Both the position numbers and the translations under genes were made by a program. The notes under the pieces are model-generated. The model did no database searches and was not told the origin of the DNA. It saw only the letters and a list, made by a program, of their open reading frames with translations. Below, in pieces: positions 44,803 to 54,902 of a DNA stretch of 64,000 nucleotides; positions within the stretch are counted from its first letter, which is position 1; each line of letters starts with the position of its first letter. The DNA lies in assembly GCA_019420905.1 (NCBI GenBank), contig JAHZGH010000013.1, positions 124,001 through 188,000 on the forward strand. The letters run 5' to 3'. The stretch is from Succinivibrionaceae bacterium. GTDB taxonomy: Bacteria > Pseudomonadota > Gammaproteobacteria > Enterobacterales > Succinivibrionaceae.

Positions 44803-46332
44803 TTATTTCTGCTTTCTAAACATCGCTAACATACGGCGAGTTACAGCGAAACCACCAAAAATGTTGATGGAAGCGATCAATACACCGATAAATGCAAAAA
44901 TACCGGTTAATACACCGCCTGTGAACTGCAGCATAGCGCCAACCACGATAATACCGGAAATAGCGTTAGTTACAGACATTAACGGTGTATGAAGCGAATG
45001 AGTAACGTTCCAAACAACATAGTAACCGACTACGCAGGCTAAGACGAAGACGGTAAAGTGTGGCAGGAACTCTGCCGGAGCAAATAGGCCGATAAGCAGG
45101 AAGCAGACCAAAAGTACTGCTAAGCAGCCATACTTTAATACAGGCGATGCTTTCTTCTGCTCAATCTTAGCCGGAGCTGCTGCAGGCTTAGCCTGAGGAG
45201 CTGCAGATACGCTGATCTTTGGCGGCGGGAAGGTAATCTCACCATCACGAGATACAGTCATATTACGTAAGACTACATCATCAAAGTCTATGACAGCATT
45301 TCCGTCTTTAGCCTTGCATAAAAGCTTGCATAAATTTACTAAATTTGTAGCATAAAGCTGAGAAGACTGAGCCGGTAGACGAGATGCTAAATCGGTGTAA
45401 CCGATGATCTTAACGCCATTATCAGTAGTAATAACTTTGCCTGCAACGGTGCATTCACAGTTACCGCCGCCAGCTGCAGCTAAATCTACGATAACAGAGC
45501 CTGACTTCATGCTCTCAACCATTTCCTTGCTAATTAAGCGTGGAGACGGCTTGCCAGGAATTGCTGCGGTAGTAATAATGATGTCAACATCCTTAGCCTG
45601 CTGAGCAAATAACTCCATTTCAGCTTTAATGAATTCATCACTCATGGTCTTGGCATAACCATCTGAAGAGCCGCCATCTTCATTCTTAAAATCTAATTTT
45701 AAGAATTCACCACCCATAGATTTAATCTGATCGGCTACTTCTAAACGAGTATCAAAAGCACGAACGATAGCACCTAAGGAATGGGCTGTACCAATAGCTG
45801 CTAAACCAGCAACGCCAGCACCAATTACTAAAACTTTTGCCGGAGGGACCTTACCTGCGGCAGTTACCTGACCTGTAAAGAAGCGGCCGAATTCATGAGC
45901 AGCCTCAACTACAGCGCGATAACCACTGATATTGGCTGTAGAAGATAAAGCATCTAAAGACTGGGCACGAGAAATACGCGGCACCATATCCATAGCCATT
46001 ACAGTGACTTTCTTAGCATTTAACTTATCAACAAGTTCTTTATTCTGAGCAGGACGAATGAAGCTAACCAGAATCTGGCCTTCCTTCATCAGCTTAATTT
46101 CATCATCGTTAGGAGCATTGACCTTGAAAATGATGTCGCTGTTCCAGACGTCCTTCTCTACAACTTTAGCACCGGCAGCCTTATAAGCTTCATCGGTGAA
46201 ACTGGCTAAAGCACCAGCAGTACTTTGAACTGCTACTTCAAAGCCAAGCTTTAAGAGCTTTCCGACGGTATCAGGAGTTGCAGCAACTCGTGTTTCGCCC
46301 TTAAGACTCTCTTTTGGAATACCAATCAGCAT
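44803..46332 (-). CDS. pntA: NAD(P) transhydrogenase subunit alpha
   Basis: PntA carries the NAD-binding domain I plus membrane helices, in one polypeptide of 509 residues (E. coli 510). Visible features are MLIGIPKESLKGETRVAATP, the Rossmann segment VLVIGAGVAGLAAIGTA and an Ala/Pro linker around 375-395. Four C-terminal helices follow. With PntB it makes NADPH from NADH at the expense of proton motive force. The upstream 244-base gap probably holds the promoter. Confidence 0.98.
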   Translation of the reverse strand: MLIGIPKESLKGETRVAATPDTVGKLLKLGFEVAVQSTAGALASFTDEAYKAAGAKVVEKDVWNSDIIFKVNAPNDDEIKLMKEGQILVSFIRPAQNKELVDKLNAKKVTVMAMDMVPRISRAQSLDALSSTANISGYRAVVEAAHEFGRFFTGQVTAAGKVPPAKVLVIGAGVAGLAAIGTAHSLGAIVRAFDTRLEVADQIKSMGGEFLKLDFKNEDGGSSDGYAKTMSDEFIKAEMELFAQQAKDVDIIITTAAIPGKPSPRLISKEMVESMKSGSVIVDLAAAGGGNCECTVAGKVITTDNGVKIIGYTDLASRLPAQSSQLYATNLVNLCKLLCKAKDGNAVIDFDDVVLRNMTVSRDGEITFPPPKISVSAAPQAKPAAAPAKIEQKKASPVLKYGCLAVLLVCFLLIGLFAPAEFLPHFTVFVLACVVGYYVVWNVTHSLHTPLMSVTNAISGIIVVGAMLQFTGGVLTGIFAFIGVLIASINIFGGFAVTRRMLAMFRKQK

Positions 46333-46576
46333 TGCATTTTCCTGTATTTAATAATCCTGTAAAGGATCAATGTTATTGTTAATGGACAGACTATTCTGAC
46401 ACCGTTACATTATATAGTTACAAAAGGTATCTTATATATGAAGATCCAAGCCTTTAGCTAAAACGATGCATAGATCACAAAGTAAAGAATAATTTCTCCA
46501 CCATATTGTCACATGATATGGTACGTAAAATTAACAGCTAAATATGGCTAACATACCAACCGTACCTTTTGCACTA

Positions 46577-47077
46577 TTAAAAAGCAAAATCTAAATCTAT
46601 ATTTTCAAGATGCATTGTAAAAGCATCCTCGGCTGGTTCATTTCCATAAGGAGCATAATATTCACGTCTTACTCCCGTAATTTCAAAACCGAATTTTTTA
46701 TACAAATTCTGTGCAACTATATTAGATCTCCTTACTTCAAGAAAACATTCCGTTGCACCGCAATTCAATGCTTCCTTTAAAGTTGCCTTCAAGAGGAAGG
46801 TACCTAATTTCCGTCCTTGATATTCAGGATCAATTCCTATAGTTAAGATATCCGTACTAAATTTAGTTGCAAAAATTACTGAAAAACCTATTAAATTAGC
46901 CCCTGCAAATAAGCCTACGATCTTATAAGTATCTTCAAAACACTCACATAAAGATTGCAATGTCCAAGCATTCTTTTGTGAGCGTACTTCAATAAATTCC
47001 ATTTGAGAAGCTAAATGCTTATCCTCTATTCCCAATACTTTTGTTGTAAAAAACTTTGTACTTTTAGTTTTTTCCAT
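46577..47077 (-). CDS. rimI: Ribosomal-protein-alanine N-acetyltransferase RimI
   Basis: A GNAT acetyltransferase of 166 residues (E. coli 148) expected to acetylate the N-terminus of ribosomal protein S18. Acetyl-CoA binding is seen in IDPEYQGRKLGTFLLKATL, followed by FLEVRRSNIVAQNLYKKFGF and REYYAPYGNEPAEDAFTM, all typical of RimI. It overlaps the HolD-like gene by 14 bases, matching the holD-rimI order of gammaproteobacteria. Confidence 0.92.
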   Translation of the reverse strand: MEKTKSTKFFTTKVLGIEDKHLASQMEFIEVRSQKNAWTLQSLCECFEDTYKIVGLFAGANLIGFSVIFATKFSTDILTIGIDPEYQGRKLGTFLLKATLKEALNCGATECFLEVRRSNIVAQNLYKKFGFEITGVRREYYAPYGNEPAEDAFTMHLENIDLDFAF

Positions 47078-47732
47078 AAATAAGCTTCTCCGGTATATAC
47101 TTTTTTAGAAACTCCCAGACTGCACTTTTCCCCTGCTGTAAATAAACTACATGTCCTTGCTCTGGTTTTTCTTTATCGTCTAGAATCAAAAGATCACTTG
47201 GTAAATAATGATATCTGGGGTCATAATTCTTAATGTCAAAGCCACATTTTTCTAAATATTGTAAAAATTGTGCTAAATAATCAACCTTGCTATCAAAACT
47301 TATAAAAACATCTGCTCTTTTAGGACGTAAGTGCCAGCAATTACTATTAACATTTTGATTTTCAAAATGATCTTCAACGATAAAACGCTGAAGCTCTGAA
47401 TTGACTAAGACTCCGTCAACCATAGGCTTATTACTTGGCTGATTTTGCAAACTTACATTTAAGATTAAGGGATCTTCTATATGATCCTGGATTTTATTTG
47501 AAGAATTTATAATATTTATAGACTCATTTTCCGCTAAAACAGAATTATTTTCTTTAAAAGACTTACTGCTATCCTGTTTTTCTAAAAGCTGATTATCAAG
47601 TAATGCCTCTGCAGAATTTTCGTCTAAAAAAGGCTGGGGGTTAATTTTAAGTTTATCTTTAGATCTCAAATGCCACTCTATAAACTCTTCTTTAAAAATC
47701 ATCATATCCCTCAATTGCTCTTTTATCTTCAA
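47064..47732 (-). CDS. Possible diverged HolD (Pol III psi subunit)
   Basis: A 222-residue protein with no strong motif. The N-terminal LRDMMIFKEEFIEWHLRSKD resembles the psi start, where a short helix ends in W-x-LR. The C-terminal GKSAVWEFLKKYIPEKL resembles the psi end. Between them is a Ser/Asn/Glu-rich spacer of about 80 residues not found in E. coli HolD (137 residues). The position immediately upstream of and overlapping rimI is the holD position. The assignment rests mainly on context, so it is tentative. Confidence 0.45.
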   Translation of the reverse strand: MKIKEQLRDMMIFKEEFIEWHLRSKDKLKINPQPFLDENSAEALLDNQLLEKQDSSKSFKENNSVLAENESINIINSSNKIQDHIEDPLILNVSLQNQPSNKPMVDGVLVNSELQRFIVEDHFENQNVNSNCWHLRPKRADVFISFDSKVDYLAQFLQYLEKCGFDIKNYDPRYHYLPSDLLILDDKEKPEQGHVVYLQQGKSAVWEFLKKYIPEKLIYGKN

Positions 47733-47856
47733 CTGCTATATTTTCACAGAGATATTTTATTATTACTTATTTTTATAAATTAAACTTGAAATCTATTTTT
47801 AAATTTTACTTTAGATCTAAGCTTATAAAAGATACCTTAACCTTAAGGAAAATGTT

Positions 47857-48483
47857 ATGCCTTTAACTTACCTAAATCATCCTCTCTTACAATATAAAAT
47901 TAGTAAACTTCGCGACACTAACATAAATTGCCACACATTCAGACAAATTACCGAACAAATAGCCGAAATTATGACTATTGAAGCATTAAAAGATATTCCT
48001 ACTGAAGCTGTCACCATTTCAACTTGGTCAGGGCCGACTTCAGGAATAAAAATTAATGAACAAAAATTAACAATTGTTCCTATATTAAGAGCCGGAATAG
48101 GTATGCTAAACGGTGTTCTTCACCTTTTAAATGATACCTCTGTAAGCATCTTGGGCATGTATCGTAATGAAGATACCTTAACTCCTACTCCATACTATGA
48201 AAAATGCGTTAAAAATATTGCAGATTGCATGGCCTTAGTAATCGATCCTATGCTGGCTACTGGGGGATCTTTATCAGAAGCAATAAGCTTCTTAAAGTCT
48301 CGCGGCTGTAAAAAAATTAAAGCCATGGTAATAGTAGCTGCACCTGAGGGAATAAAAAAAATCAGCACCGATCATCCGGACATTGATCTTTATGTTGGTG
48401 CACTTGATGATCACCTCAATCAAAACGGCTATATCATCCCTGGCCTTGGAGATGCAGGAGATAAAATTTTCGGAACAATTTAA
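47857..48483 (+). CDS. upp: Uracil phosphoribosyltransferase
   Basis: Salvages uracil to UMP with PRPP. The 208-residue product equals E. coli Upp. It shows PILRAGIGMLNGVL, the PRPP loop VIDPMLATGGSLSEAI and the uracil-binding end YIIPGLGDAGDKIFGT. AAGGAA lies before the ATG. It is divergent from the HolD-like gene and ends at a terminator. It marks the left flank of the accessory island. Confidence 0.97.
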   Translation: MPLTYLNHPLLQYKISKLRDTNINCHTFRQITEQIAEIMTIEALKDIPTEAVTISTWSGPTSGIKINEQKLTIVPILRAGIGMLNGVLHLLNDTSVSILGMYRNEDTLTPTPYYEKCVKNIADCMALVIDPMLATGGSLSEAISFLKSRGCKKIKAMVIVAAPEGIKKISTDHPDIDLYVGALDDHLNQNGYIIPGLGDAGDKIFGTI

Positions 48484-48510
48484 AAAATAAAAATTATTTT
48501 TACATACATA

Positions 48511-48540
48511 AAAGAATCTGATTTAACAGATTCTTTTTTT
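48511..48540 (+). terminator. Terminator of upp
   Basis: An AAGAATCTG/CAGATTCTT stem with a 6-base loop is followed by a T-run, 30 bases after the upp stop. Confidence 0.9.
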
Positions 48541-48984
48541 ATGATTAAAATACGCATAAAAAATCATTTGACATGCCAAGAGCAAAATCTTTCTAGATAT
48601 GCATACACTAAAGCTATGATTTGGAACTTTAAAAGTAACTTTTAATAAACGCCACATAATAAGATTAAAAGTCTTAATTTCTCTTCCTTTATCTGCCCCA
48701 AAATAAAAATATCAAAATTATATAAATATCTTTTTTCTATAAAATTTTGTTTTAAAAATTTAGATGATAAAAAACATTACTTAATATTAGGATTTAAGAT
48801 TTACCTTAATTGTAAGCTAATATGGTTGCTACCTATCATAAGCTCTCCTTTGGTATTCTGAACTTTCATATTAGTAAAAGTTGCTATAAATAAAGAATTT
48901 TCTTGACTGCACGCATATATGAAAAAATTAATTTTATTATCTTTACCTATAATAAAAACTTGAAATCCTCTTTTAACAAAAAAT
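48541..48984. other. Gene-free AT-rich gap at the left edge of the accessory island
   Basis: About 440 bases with no reading frame, RNA gene or clear repeat that I can support. It separates the upp terminator from the stop of the DUF2971 gene and is even more AT-rich than the core genes beside it. Confidence 0.6.
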
Positions 48985-50034
48985 TTAATTTCCTTTCACA
49001 ACAAACGTAGACTTTGATTTTTCAATTTTTATTTTTGAGCTATTTTTACTATTTAAAAGTATATCTATTTGTTCCAGTGATTGTTGATTGCTAGGGCCAA
49101 TAATAATCTTTTCAAATAATGCTGAAAAAGGATCTCCATCTAACTGTTTTTCTTTCATATATTCATCAAGAAATAATTTTAACTTCTTATGTTCTATATC
49201 TAGATGTAAACTATTAACAAGATTATTTACTTGACAAATGATCCTGAATTCTGATTCATTATGAAAAGAATAATTTTTAACAAAAGGACACCAACCACCT
49301 AAAAGCAAAGCAAATCTATCTGATTTTCCATTATTTTTAGATATAACCGTACTTAGAATACTATCTAAAAAAATATTATTTTCATTTTTTTCATAAAATG
49401 GAAGATACAAAATCGGAGTAAGGCTAAAAGAGAAATTGTTTATATAAAAAAAATCAGATAACTTAGAAAAATTAGTGACTATACATATACCTTTGCCATT
49501 TTCACCATATCTATCCCATTGTGATGAATCGTCTTCTTCTGTCGTAAATGATATAGAATAAAAATTTTCTACATTCTTTTGTAAGGTTTCTAAAAAACGC
49601 CCATTTTTTTTAAATATATTTCTGATATATTCTATTAAGAATTGTCCCTCTTCTATATCATTCATTCTATCTAAACAGTTAAACCATAATTGACGACTAT
49701 TTATAATATTTTTAAAAGCATCAAAACTTGTATAATGACACAATACTAATGAATCAATTTCTTTAACAAGTTGTTCTTCAGACATTGATAAAGGTTGATC
49801 AATACTATCAAAAGAATATTTCAACTTCAAATACTTTTGAAAAAGCAGATATAAATTAGACAACAAAAAATTATGTGCAAGTCTTCTATACTCCTTTCCA
49901 ACTTCTTCGCATACTTTACTCTCATTCTCTGCTGAGAGAATAAAAAATGAATAAACCGAAAATACATTATCAATTAATTTCCATAACATTAGATTTAAAT
50001 CTGCTTTCAAATATGAATTAGAGATCTCTTTCAT
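48985..50034 (-). CDS. DUF2971 protein of unknown function
   Basis: 349 residues from ATG 50034. The DUF2971 pattern is visible in the middle: LCHYTSFDAFKNIINSRQLW, then FNCLDRMNDIEEG, FTTEEDDSSQWDRYG and NESEFRIICQV. The N-terminal 95 residues are helical and not recognised. The family is widespread in accessory regions, and its biochemical role is not established. It is very AT-rich, stands alone, and has a weak ribosome site, consistent with recent acquisition. It is the only intact gene of normal length between upp and the tRNA. Confidence 0.75.
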   Translation of the reverse strand: MKEISNSYLKADLNLMLWKLIDNVFSVYSFFILSAENESKVCEEVGKEYRRLAHNFLLSNLYLLFQKYLKLKYSFDSIDQPLSMSEEQLVKEIDSLVLCHYTSFDAFKNIINSRQLWFNCLDRMNDIEEGQFLIEYIRNIFKKNGRFLETLQKNVENFYSISFTTEEDDSSQWDRYGENGKGICIVTNFSKLSDFFYINNFSFSLTPILYLPFYEKNENNIFLDSILSTVISKNNGKSDRFALLLGGWCPFVKNYSFHNESEFRIICQVNNLVNSLHLDIEHKKLKLFLDEYMKEKQLDGDPFSALFEKIIIGPSNQQSLEQIDILLNSKNSSKIKIEKSKSTFVVKGN

Positions 50035-50154
50035 AAACAACCACTTATTTATTGAAATAACTATATAAAAATATGGGATATATAAGCATATAGATTTAGC
50101 TAATTACGATATTCTCAAAAATAATAATATCTATAAGGAAAAACTTCCTCTTTT

Positions 50155-50310
50155 TTATTTCATAGAATGTTCAATTGAAATTTTATTGTCTAATAATTTT
50201 ATATTATAAGTACGGATATACTGGATTATACAAAACTCTCTATTTGAGATATTAGATTTGTCAAACTCTATATTCTTATTTAAATATAATATAGTTAAAC
50301 TCATTTGCAT
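50155..50310 (-). CDS. Small hypothetical frame of 51 codons, possibly a gene remnant
   Basis: An ATG at 50310 opens a 51-codon frame (MQMSLTILYLNKNIEF near its start) ending at TAA 50155. The frame is open about 17 further codons upstream, with VKFEDISVLICLRN. The composition looks protein-like for such AT-rich DNA, but there is no ribosome site and I recognise no family. It may be the tail of a decayed gene ahead of the DUF2971 gene. Confidence 0.25.
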   Translation of the reverse strand: MQMSLTILYLNKNIEFDKSNISNREFCIIQYIRTYNIKLLDNKISIEHSMK

Positions 50311-51444
50311 ATTACGTAAACAAATAAGTACAGAAATATCTTCAAATTTTACATTGTATATTATTCATCAATCTAACTATAACTATTACCAGTTATAGCA
50401 CGTGATCATAAATAATATTTATGTATTATTAATATAAAAACTTTATTAAATTACTCAAAATAAACATTACTAGAAATAGATAACCTACACTCAATAACTA
50501 TTCTATAAAAAAATATAATATAAATATATAAGTATATTTTGACTTTTATTAAAACAATAAATTAACTAATAAATACCACTATTGCCTCACTTTTTTAATA
50601 ATTTAAGAATCACTTTTGCTAGCTTTTAACTATTAGGTATTTTTTCAAAAGTATAGACTTATCTAAGTGAGCATATTCTTTTTATCAAAGATTATGCAAA
50701 AATAATTATGGTAAAAATTCCTAAGAATCTAAATGATTTTTATGTATTTTTTTTTGAAGATAAATCTTCTTAAATTGTTATTATTATGATAAATAACTTT
50801 CCCTTTAGGCAAGTTTAATCGTAAGATTGATTTTTTATTAAAAATGTAGATTCTATTATTTCTTATTTATTTGTAGAATAATACTTCTTTTGAAATTATC
50901 GTGCTAGATATCTTAGATTTAATTGAAAAATGTAAAAGATCTATTTAAAAATATAATAGATTTTAGGTTTAATATCTCTAAAAATTGTTTTTCAAAAATA
51001 TATAAATACCTTGATTCACTTCTAAATCCCTATCAAAAACTAATTAGGCTAATCATATATTAAAAAAATCTATGGAAGTATGATTGTTACTTTTGTTTCA
51101 CAGAACAGGATTCGAACTCTGCATGGAAATATTATTGGAACAAACATAATTTGTTAGAGTAAATATGAGCAGAGAAATTTTTTATAAAACTCATAAAGCA
51201 AATCATAATTTACGAGATTGTTTTGGTTGAGACAAAGTAAAATATCATTAAACATATAAATTGCAAATCTATGTAAATACCATCAACTATCCGGTCTTAA
51301 TAAAACTTGTGAATAGGATAGCAAAATACATTAGATAGATACAGAATAACATTTAATAAAATTTATACAAATTTTTCGTTACTCTATTTTAACAAATTAA
51401 TTTTTATGTTGATTCCAACGATAATAATTCTTATTAAAAAATCT
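50311..51444. other. AT-rich gene-poor stretch with short frame remnants
   Basis: Over 1.1 kb without a credible gene. It contains a 20-codon frame at 50708-50770 (MVKIPKNLNDFYVFF), which could be the start of a lost gene. It also has a tRNA T-arm-like string, TTCGAACTCTGCATGG, at 51111-51126. No terminal inverted repeats or transposase signature were recognised. It lies directly downstream of the broken GIY-YIG gene. Confidence 0.5.
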
Positions 51445-52785
51445 TTACTTTCTCTTTAATTTTCCTTGAATAGAATCTACATAGTAAAGGTTGATATCAC
51501 CAGCAAATAAATGTTCAATAATGTCACTTGCAGTATTAACACTTACTGTAAAACACTCTTTAGGAATATAAGCAATTCCTCCCTGATCTTTTAGCTGAAC
51601 ATTTAATCGGTGCTTAGAAAGTATAGTATGCAAGACATCTTCCAGATTTCTAGGGTCAAAGTTATAACACTTGTATGTTTTTAGTATATTCACAGGAACA
51701 TAAAGATAAGTAGACTCATGGGACGCATTAGCAATTCGAGCTTCTACATCCGTAGTACAATAACCAATCTTCACAAGATTACTTGATTTAGTAAACTCTT
51801 GTATTACTGGATGAGAACTTTTTGATGACAGAATATAAATATATCCTGTCATAATTGCATTGTAGAGCCCTCACCTGTTTTAAACAACTGATAATGAATG
51901 TCTTTTAAAAATTCAACCCCTATATGATCAACATAAACAATACGTTTACATGGAGGCTCACTTTTATAGAAAGAGGATTTTATGGAAGTACTAAAAGGTT
52001 TAGGCTCTGTGCCATTAGCAAAGATCTGTTTGACTCTGTAACGAATTTTACCTGATGTTTTGTCATATTCAGTAGATTCTTGATTTACTTCTGCAATCAG
52101 ACTCATCATACCATCGATTACGAAAATATCACCTAATTCAATAGAGGAAGAATCTCCAACAATGTTCTTTGCTTTAAGATGGCCTTCATTTAAAAAACGG
52201 TTAGCCTCATCAAAATAGCGCTTATATTTGTAAATAATCATAACATTCTTTTGCCCTAGTAACATAGCCATCTTTAGAAGAAGATTGAGTTTTTTCTTTA
52301 TTCCAGATCTCAGAATCTACCAATATATCTCCTACATTATTCAGTAAGCCTAGAGGGTCATCATTAAAAACAGCATTTATGCTGTCATATGTTTTTTTCT
52401 CCATTTCCTCGATATGTTATTCGAGATCAATACCTTCCTTTTTCTTTTCCTGACTAAAAATATGGCTTCCTTCAAAAAATTTTTTGTATTTATTTTCTTT
52501 AAGAAAGGATTCACAATATGCCTTATCTTCAGGAAATCCTTTTATTAAGGAGTAATACTTTTCAGCAAGTAATTCTTCATTAAAGTCATCTGCCTCAATT
52601 GAAGGTAATCTATGTTTATTTTTTAAAAATTCAGCAACATCCTCGAATGATTCCTTAATCTTGTCAGATACAGACATTGAGAGCCTTTTTTCACCAACAT
52701 CATTTAGTAGACCAAAAGGATCTTTTTGTAGCAATTCGTCAAAACTCACAGGCTTTTTAAATTTCACTTTTTTAGTTAATTTCAT
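51445..52785 (-). pseudogene. Broken GIY-YIG (T5orf172-type) nuclease-family gene of the restriction operon
   Basis: Third gene of the operon, starting ATG 52785 and overlapping the helicase stop by ATGA. Read across its breaks it is one protein of about 447 residues. It has two short PFGLLNDVG/PLGLLNNVG repeats, a middle beta region (ELGDIFVIDGMMSLIAEV) and a C-terminal GIY-YIG-like domain (TGYIYILSS, LVKIGYCTT, RIANASHES). Lesions are an in-frame TAA at 52417-52419, a shift near 52221-52230 consistent with loss of a TA unit, and another shift at 51849-51853. The last two pieces overlap by ATGA, so separate genes are a weaker alternative. Similar GIY-YIG proteins accompany MmeI-like methyltransferases and helicases elsewhere. 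Confidence 0.75.
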
Positions 52786-54902
52786 GCTTTTCCCTCTGCC
52801 TTTTCTTTTGCATTGTACTTACGCTTTTCTTCTCTAACCATAGCTAAAGCTATAGCAAGGCGTTTTTCAAAGTCATTATTGGAATTAAGTTCTGGCTCTC
52901 TTTTATTATCCTGTACAGATCTACATATATATGGCCAAAGAAAGCCTTCTGCATAGTCATTTTTTCGCGCATTTGGGCGACTTGTTCTTGAAGTCTCTTT
53001 AAAAGTTCTGGTTCAATAATTTTTGATACAAACTGATATGCCTGAGCAAAAGGATTTATTGACCCGATTAAACTAAAATCCAACTCGTCTACATTTATAA
53101 ATTTTCCTTTTATATTCACAAACTGTGTATTGTCTTCACCAACTACTACAAATGGCTTTGGACACTCATCCGAAGGTTGACCATCTGAAGCATTATTATC
53201 ATCTGTTCTGTGACTTGCTGCCTTTAAAATCAAAACTGTAGCAATAGCATGGGCAATAGCAGACACATCTTCATCAGTAAGTTCAGGGTGCATTTCTTTT
53301 ACAACATCAACAATTATATCTTCTGCAAGTTCTTGAGATATCCCTTATCCTCCATTTACAAGGGCCCTTTTAATAGCTGATGAATCCTTATCATCATTAA
53401 GTAATCTTTCAATGATGTCATTACCTTCTTCATTTGCTATATCTATAGCAGTACTGCTTACATTTTCATCATCAATGGTAATAGAGATGTTATTTGTATC
53501 AACTACATAATTATCTTTATCTTCTTGTACTATTTTTTATATTTATACAATCTGATGTATGTATATTATCTATATCTAAATGCTTTCTAAAGTGAACATT
53601 AGGAGCTAGAACCTGCTCCATTAAAAGAGACAGTGTTATTGCCTTTAACAGAGTATTAACTGCATCTTTTACATCATCTAGGAGAGCAGATGGCACTGCT
53701 AGGAGATTAGTAAATTTGGCATGTGTTTTACCTTCACAATCTCTAGTTGCTCTTCCTATAATCTGAACTACTTCAGTAAGAGAAGCTCTGTATGCTCCTG
53801 TAAGTGCGTACTCGCATTGAGGCCAGTCAAATCCCTCCTTTGCCATATTTAGAGCAAATATAATATTAAGAGATTTTAAATTTTCCTCTTTTCGTAAGGA
53901 TGCAAGTGTTACTCCCTGCATACCATCAGTATCAGTTACGAGATCTGCTATTTTTAAAATATTGCCTTTTTTTGTCTAAAACAGTATAAATACCTGTATC
54001 ACTATCTCTTGAAATGATTTTTCCTATAGGGTCAAATAAGATACTTACTTCATTAATCTTATCACCAGTTGATTCTCTTGAATTGACAAATGGAATATGA
54101 ATAATCATCTTCTTACTGGTATCAATTAGCTTTTCAACAGCATCAATCCAACGTCCGTGATAGAAGGCGTAGTCAATTTCCAGACTTTTAAGGTATTTAT
54201 AGCCATTAAGCTGTTCATAATAAGTATAAGTAACCCTATCAAAAAGTCTCTCATCCTCTGAAGAAAGTACAGGAACGCTATCTCCTCTAAAATATGACCC
54301 TGTCATAGCTATAATCTGCGCTGAGGTTTCTGCCATCAAATAGTAAATAACACAACCAAGACGATTCTCTGCATCTTCCGATACGTGGTGAAATTCATCA
54401 ATAGCTACCAGCGCGTCATTAAATTTTGATTTATCCTTGCATTGGGCAAAGAAGTAAGTCAATATGGCATGTGAGCATAAAAGATAATGTTCATCAGGAT
54501 CATCTAAAAATTCTAGAGTACGAGCTACCTTTTGAGATTCTCCGCTAGGATTGCAAAAATTATACTTAGGATTTAGTTTACAATCTGCAAAAAAGCCATG
54601 TTCTGAAAGTTTGGTATCAGCAAAACTTGAGCCAATAGCAATCTGAGGTACAGCGATAAATACTTTTTTTATTCCCTGATGTATAACTTTATCTAAAGCA
54701 AGAAACATTAAAGCGCGAGATTTACAACAGGCAGGAGGAGCCTGAATTAACAGATATTTAGAAGAGCTTTTAGCAAAAGCACGGCCTGCATTTCACGCAT
54801 TCCCATATCATTTTCTTTGGTGCTGTTACCAGTTTAAGCAAATTTATAGTTTTCAATACGATGAACTTCTAAAGTTGAATCGTTCTGATTTAAATCAGTC
54901 AT
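52782..54902 (-). pseudogene. Broken DExH-type helicase gene of the restriction operon
   Basis: The frame begins at ATG 54902, coupled by TAATG to the methyltransferase gene, and ends at TGA 52782; repaired length is about 707 residues. Visible SF2 motifs are a P-loop region reading PPACCKSRA, DEFHHVSED (motif II), MTGSYFRGD (motif III) and QIIGRATRD (motif VI). Lesions are TAA 54834-54836, a one-base loss near 54781-54786 and an extra base in T7 53967-53973. There is also a slip in T6 53533-53538, TAA 53345-53347 and a lost base in T6 52960-52965. After each correction the frame continues sensibly. The usual P-loop Gly before Lys is Cys. It cannot encode a working helicase. Confidence 0.85.

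Noticed and set aside
51095..51160. A second complete tRNA gene around the T-arm-like string
   Set aside because: The T stem does not pair properly and no acceptor, D-arm or anticodon arm can be built around it.
50311..51444. An insertion sequence in the empty stretch
   Set aside because: No terminal inverted repeats, target duplication or transposase motif could be identified.
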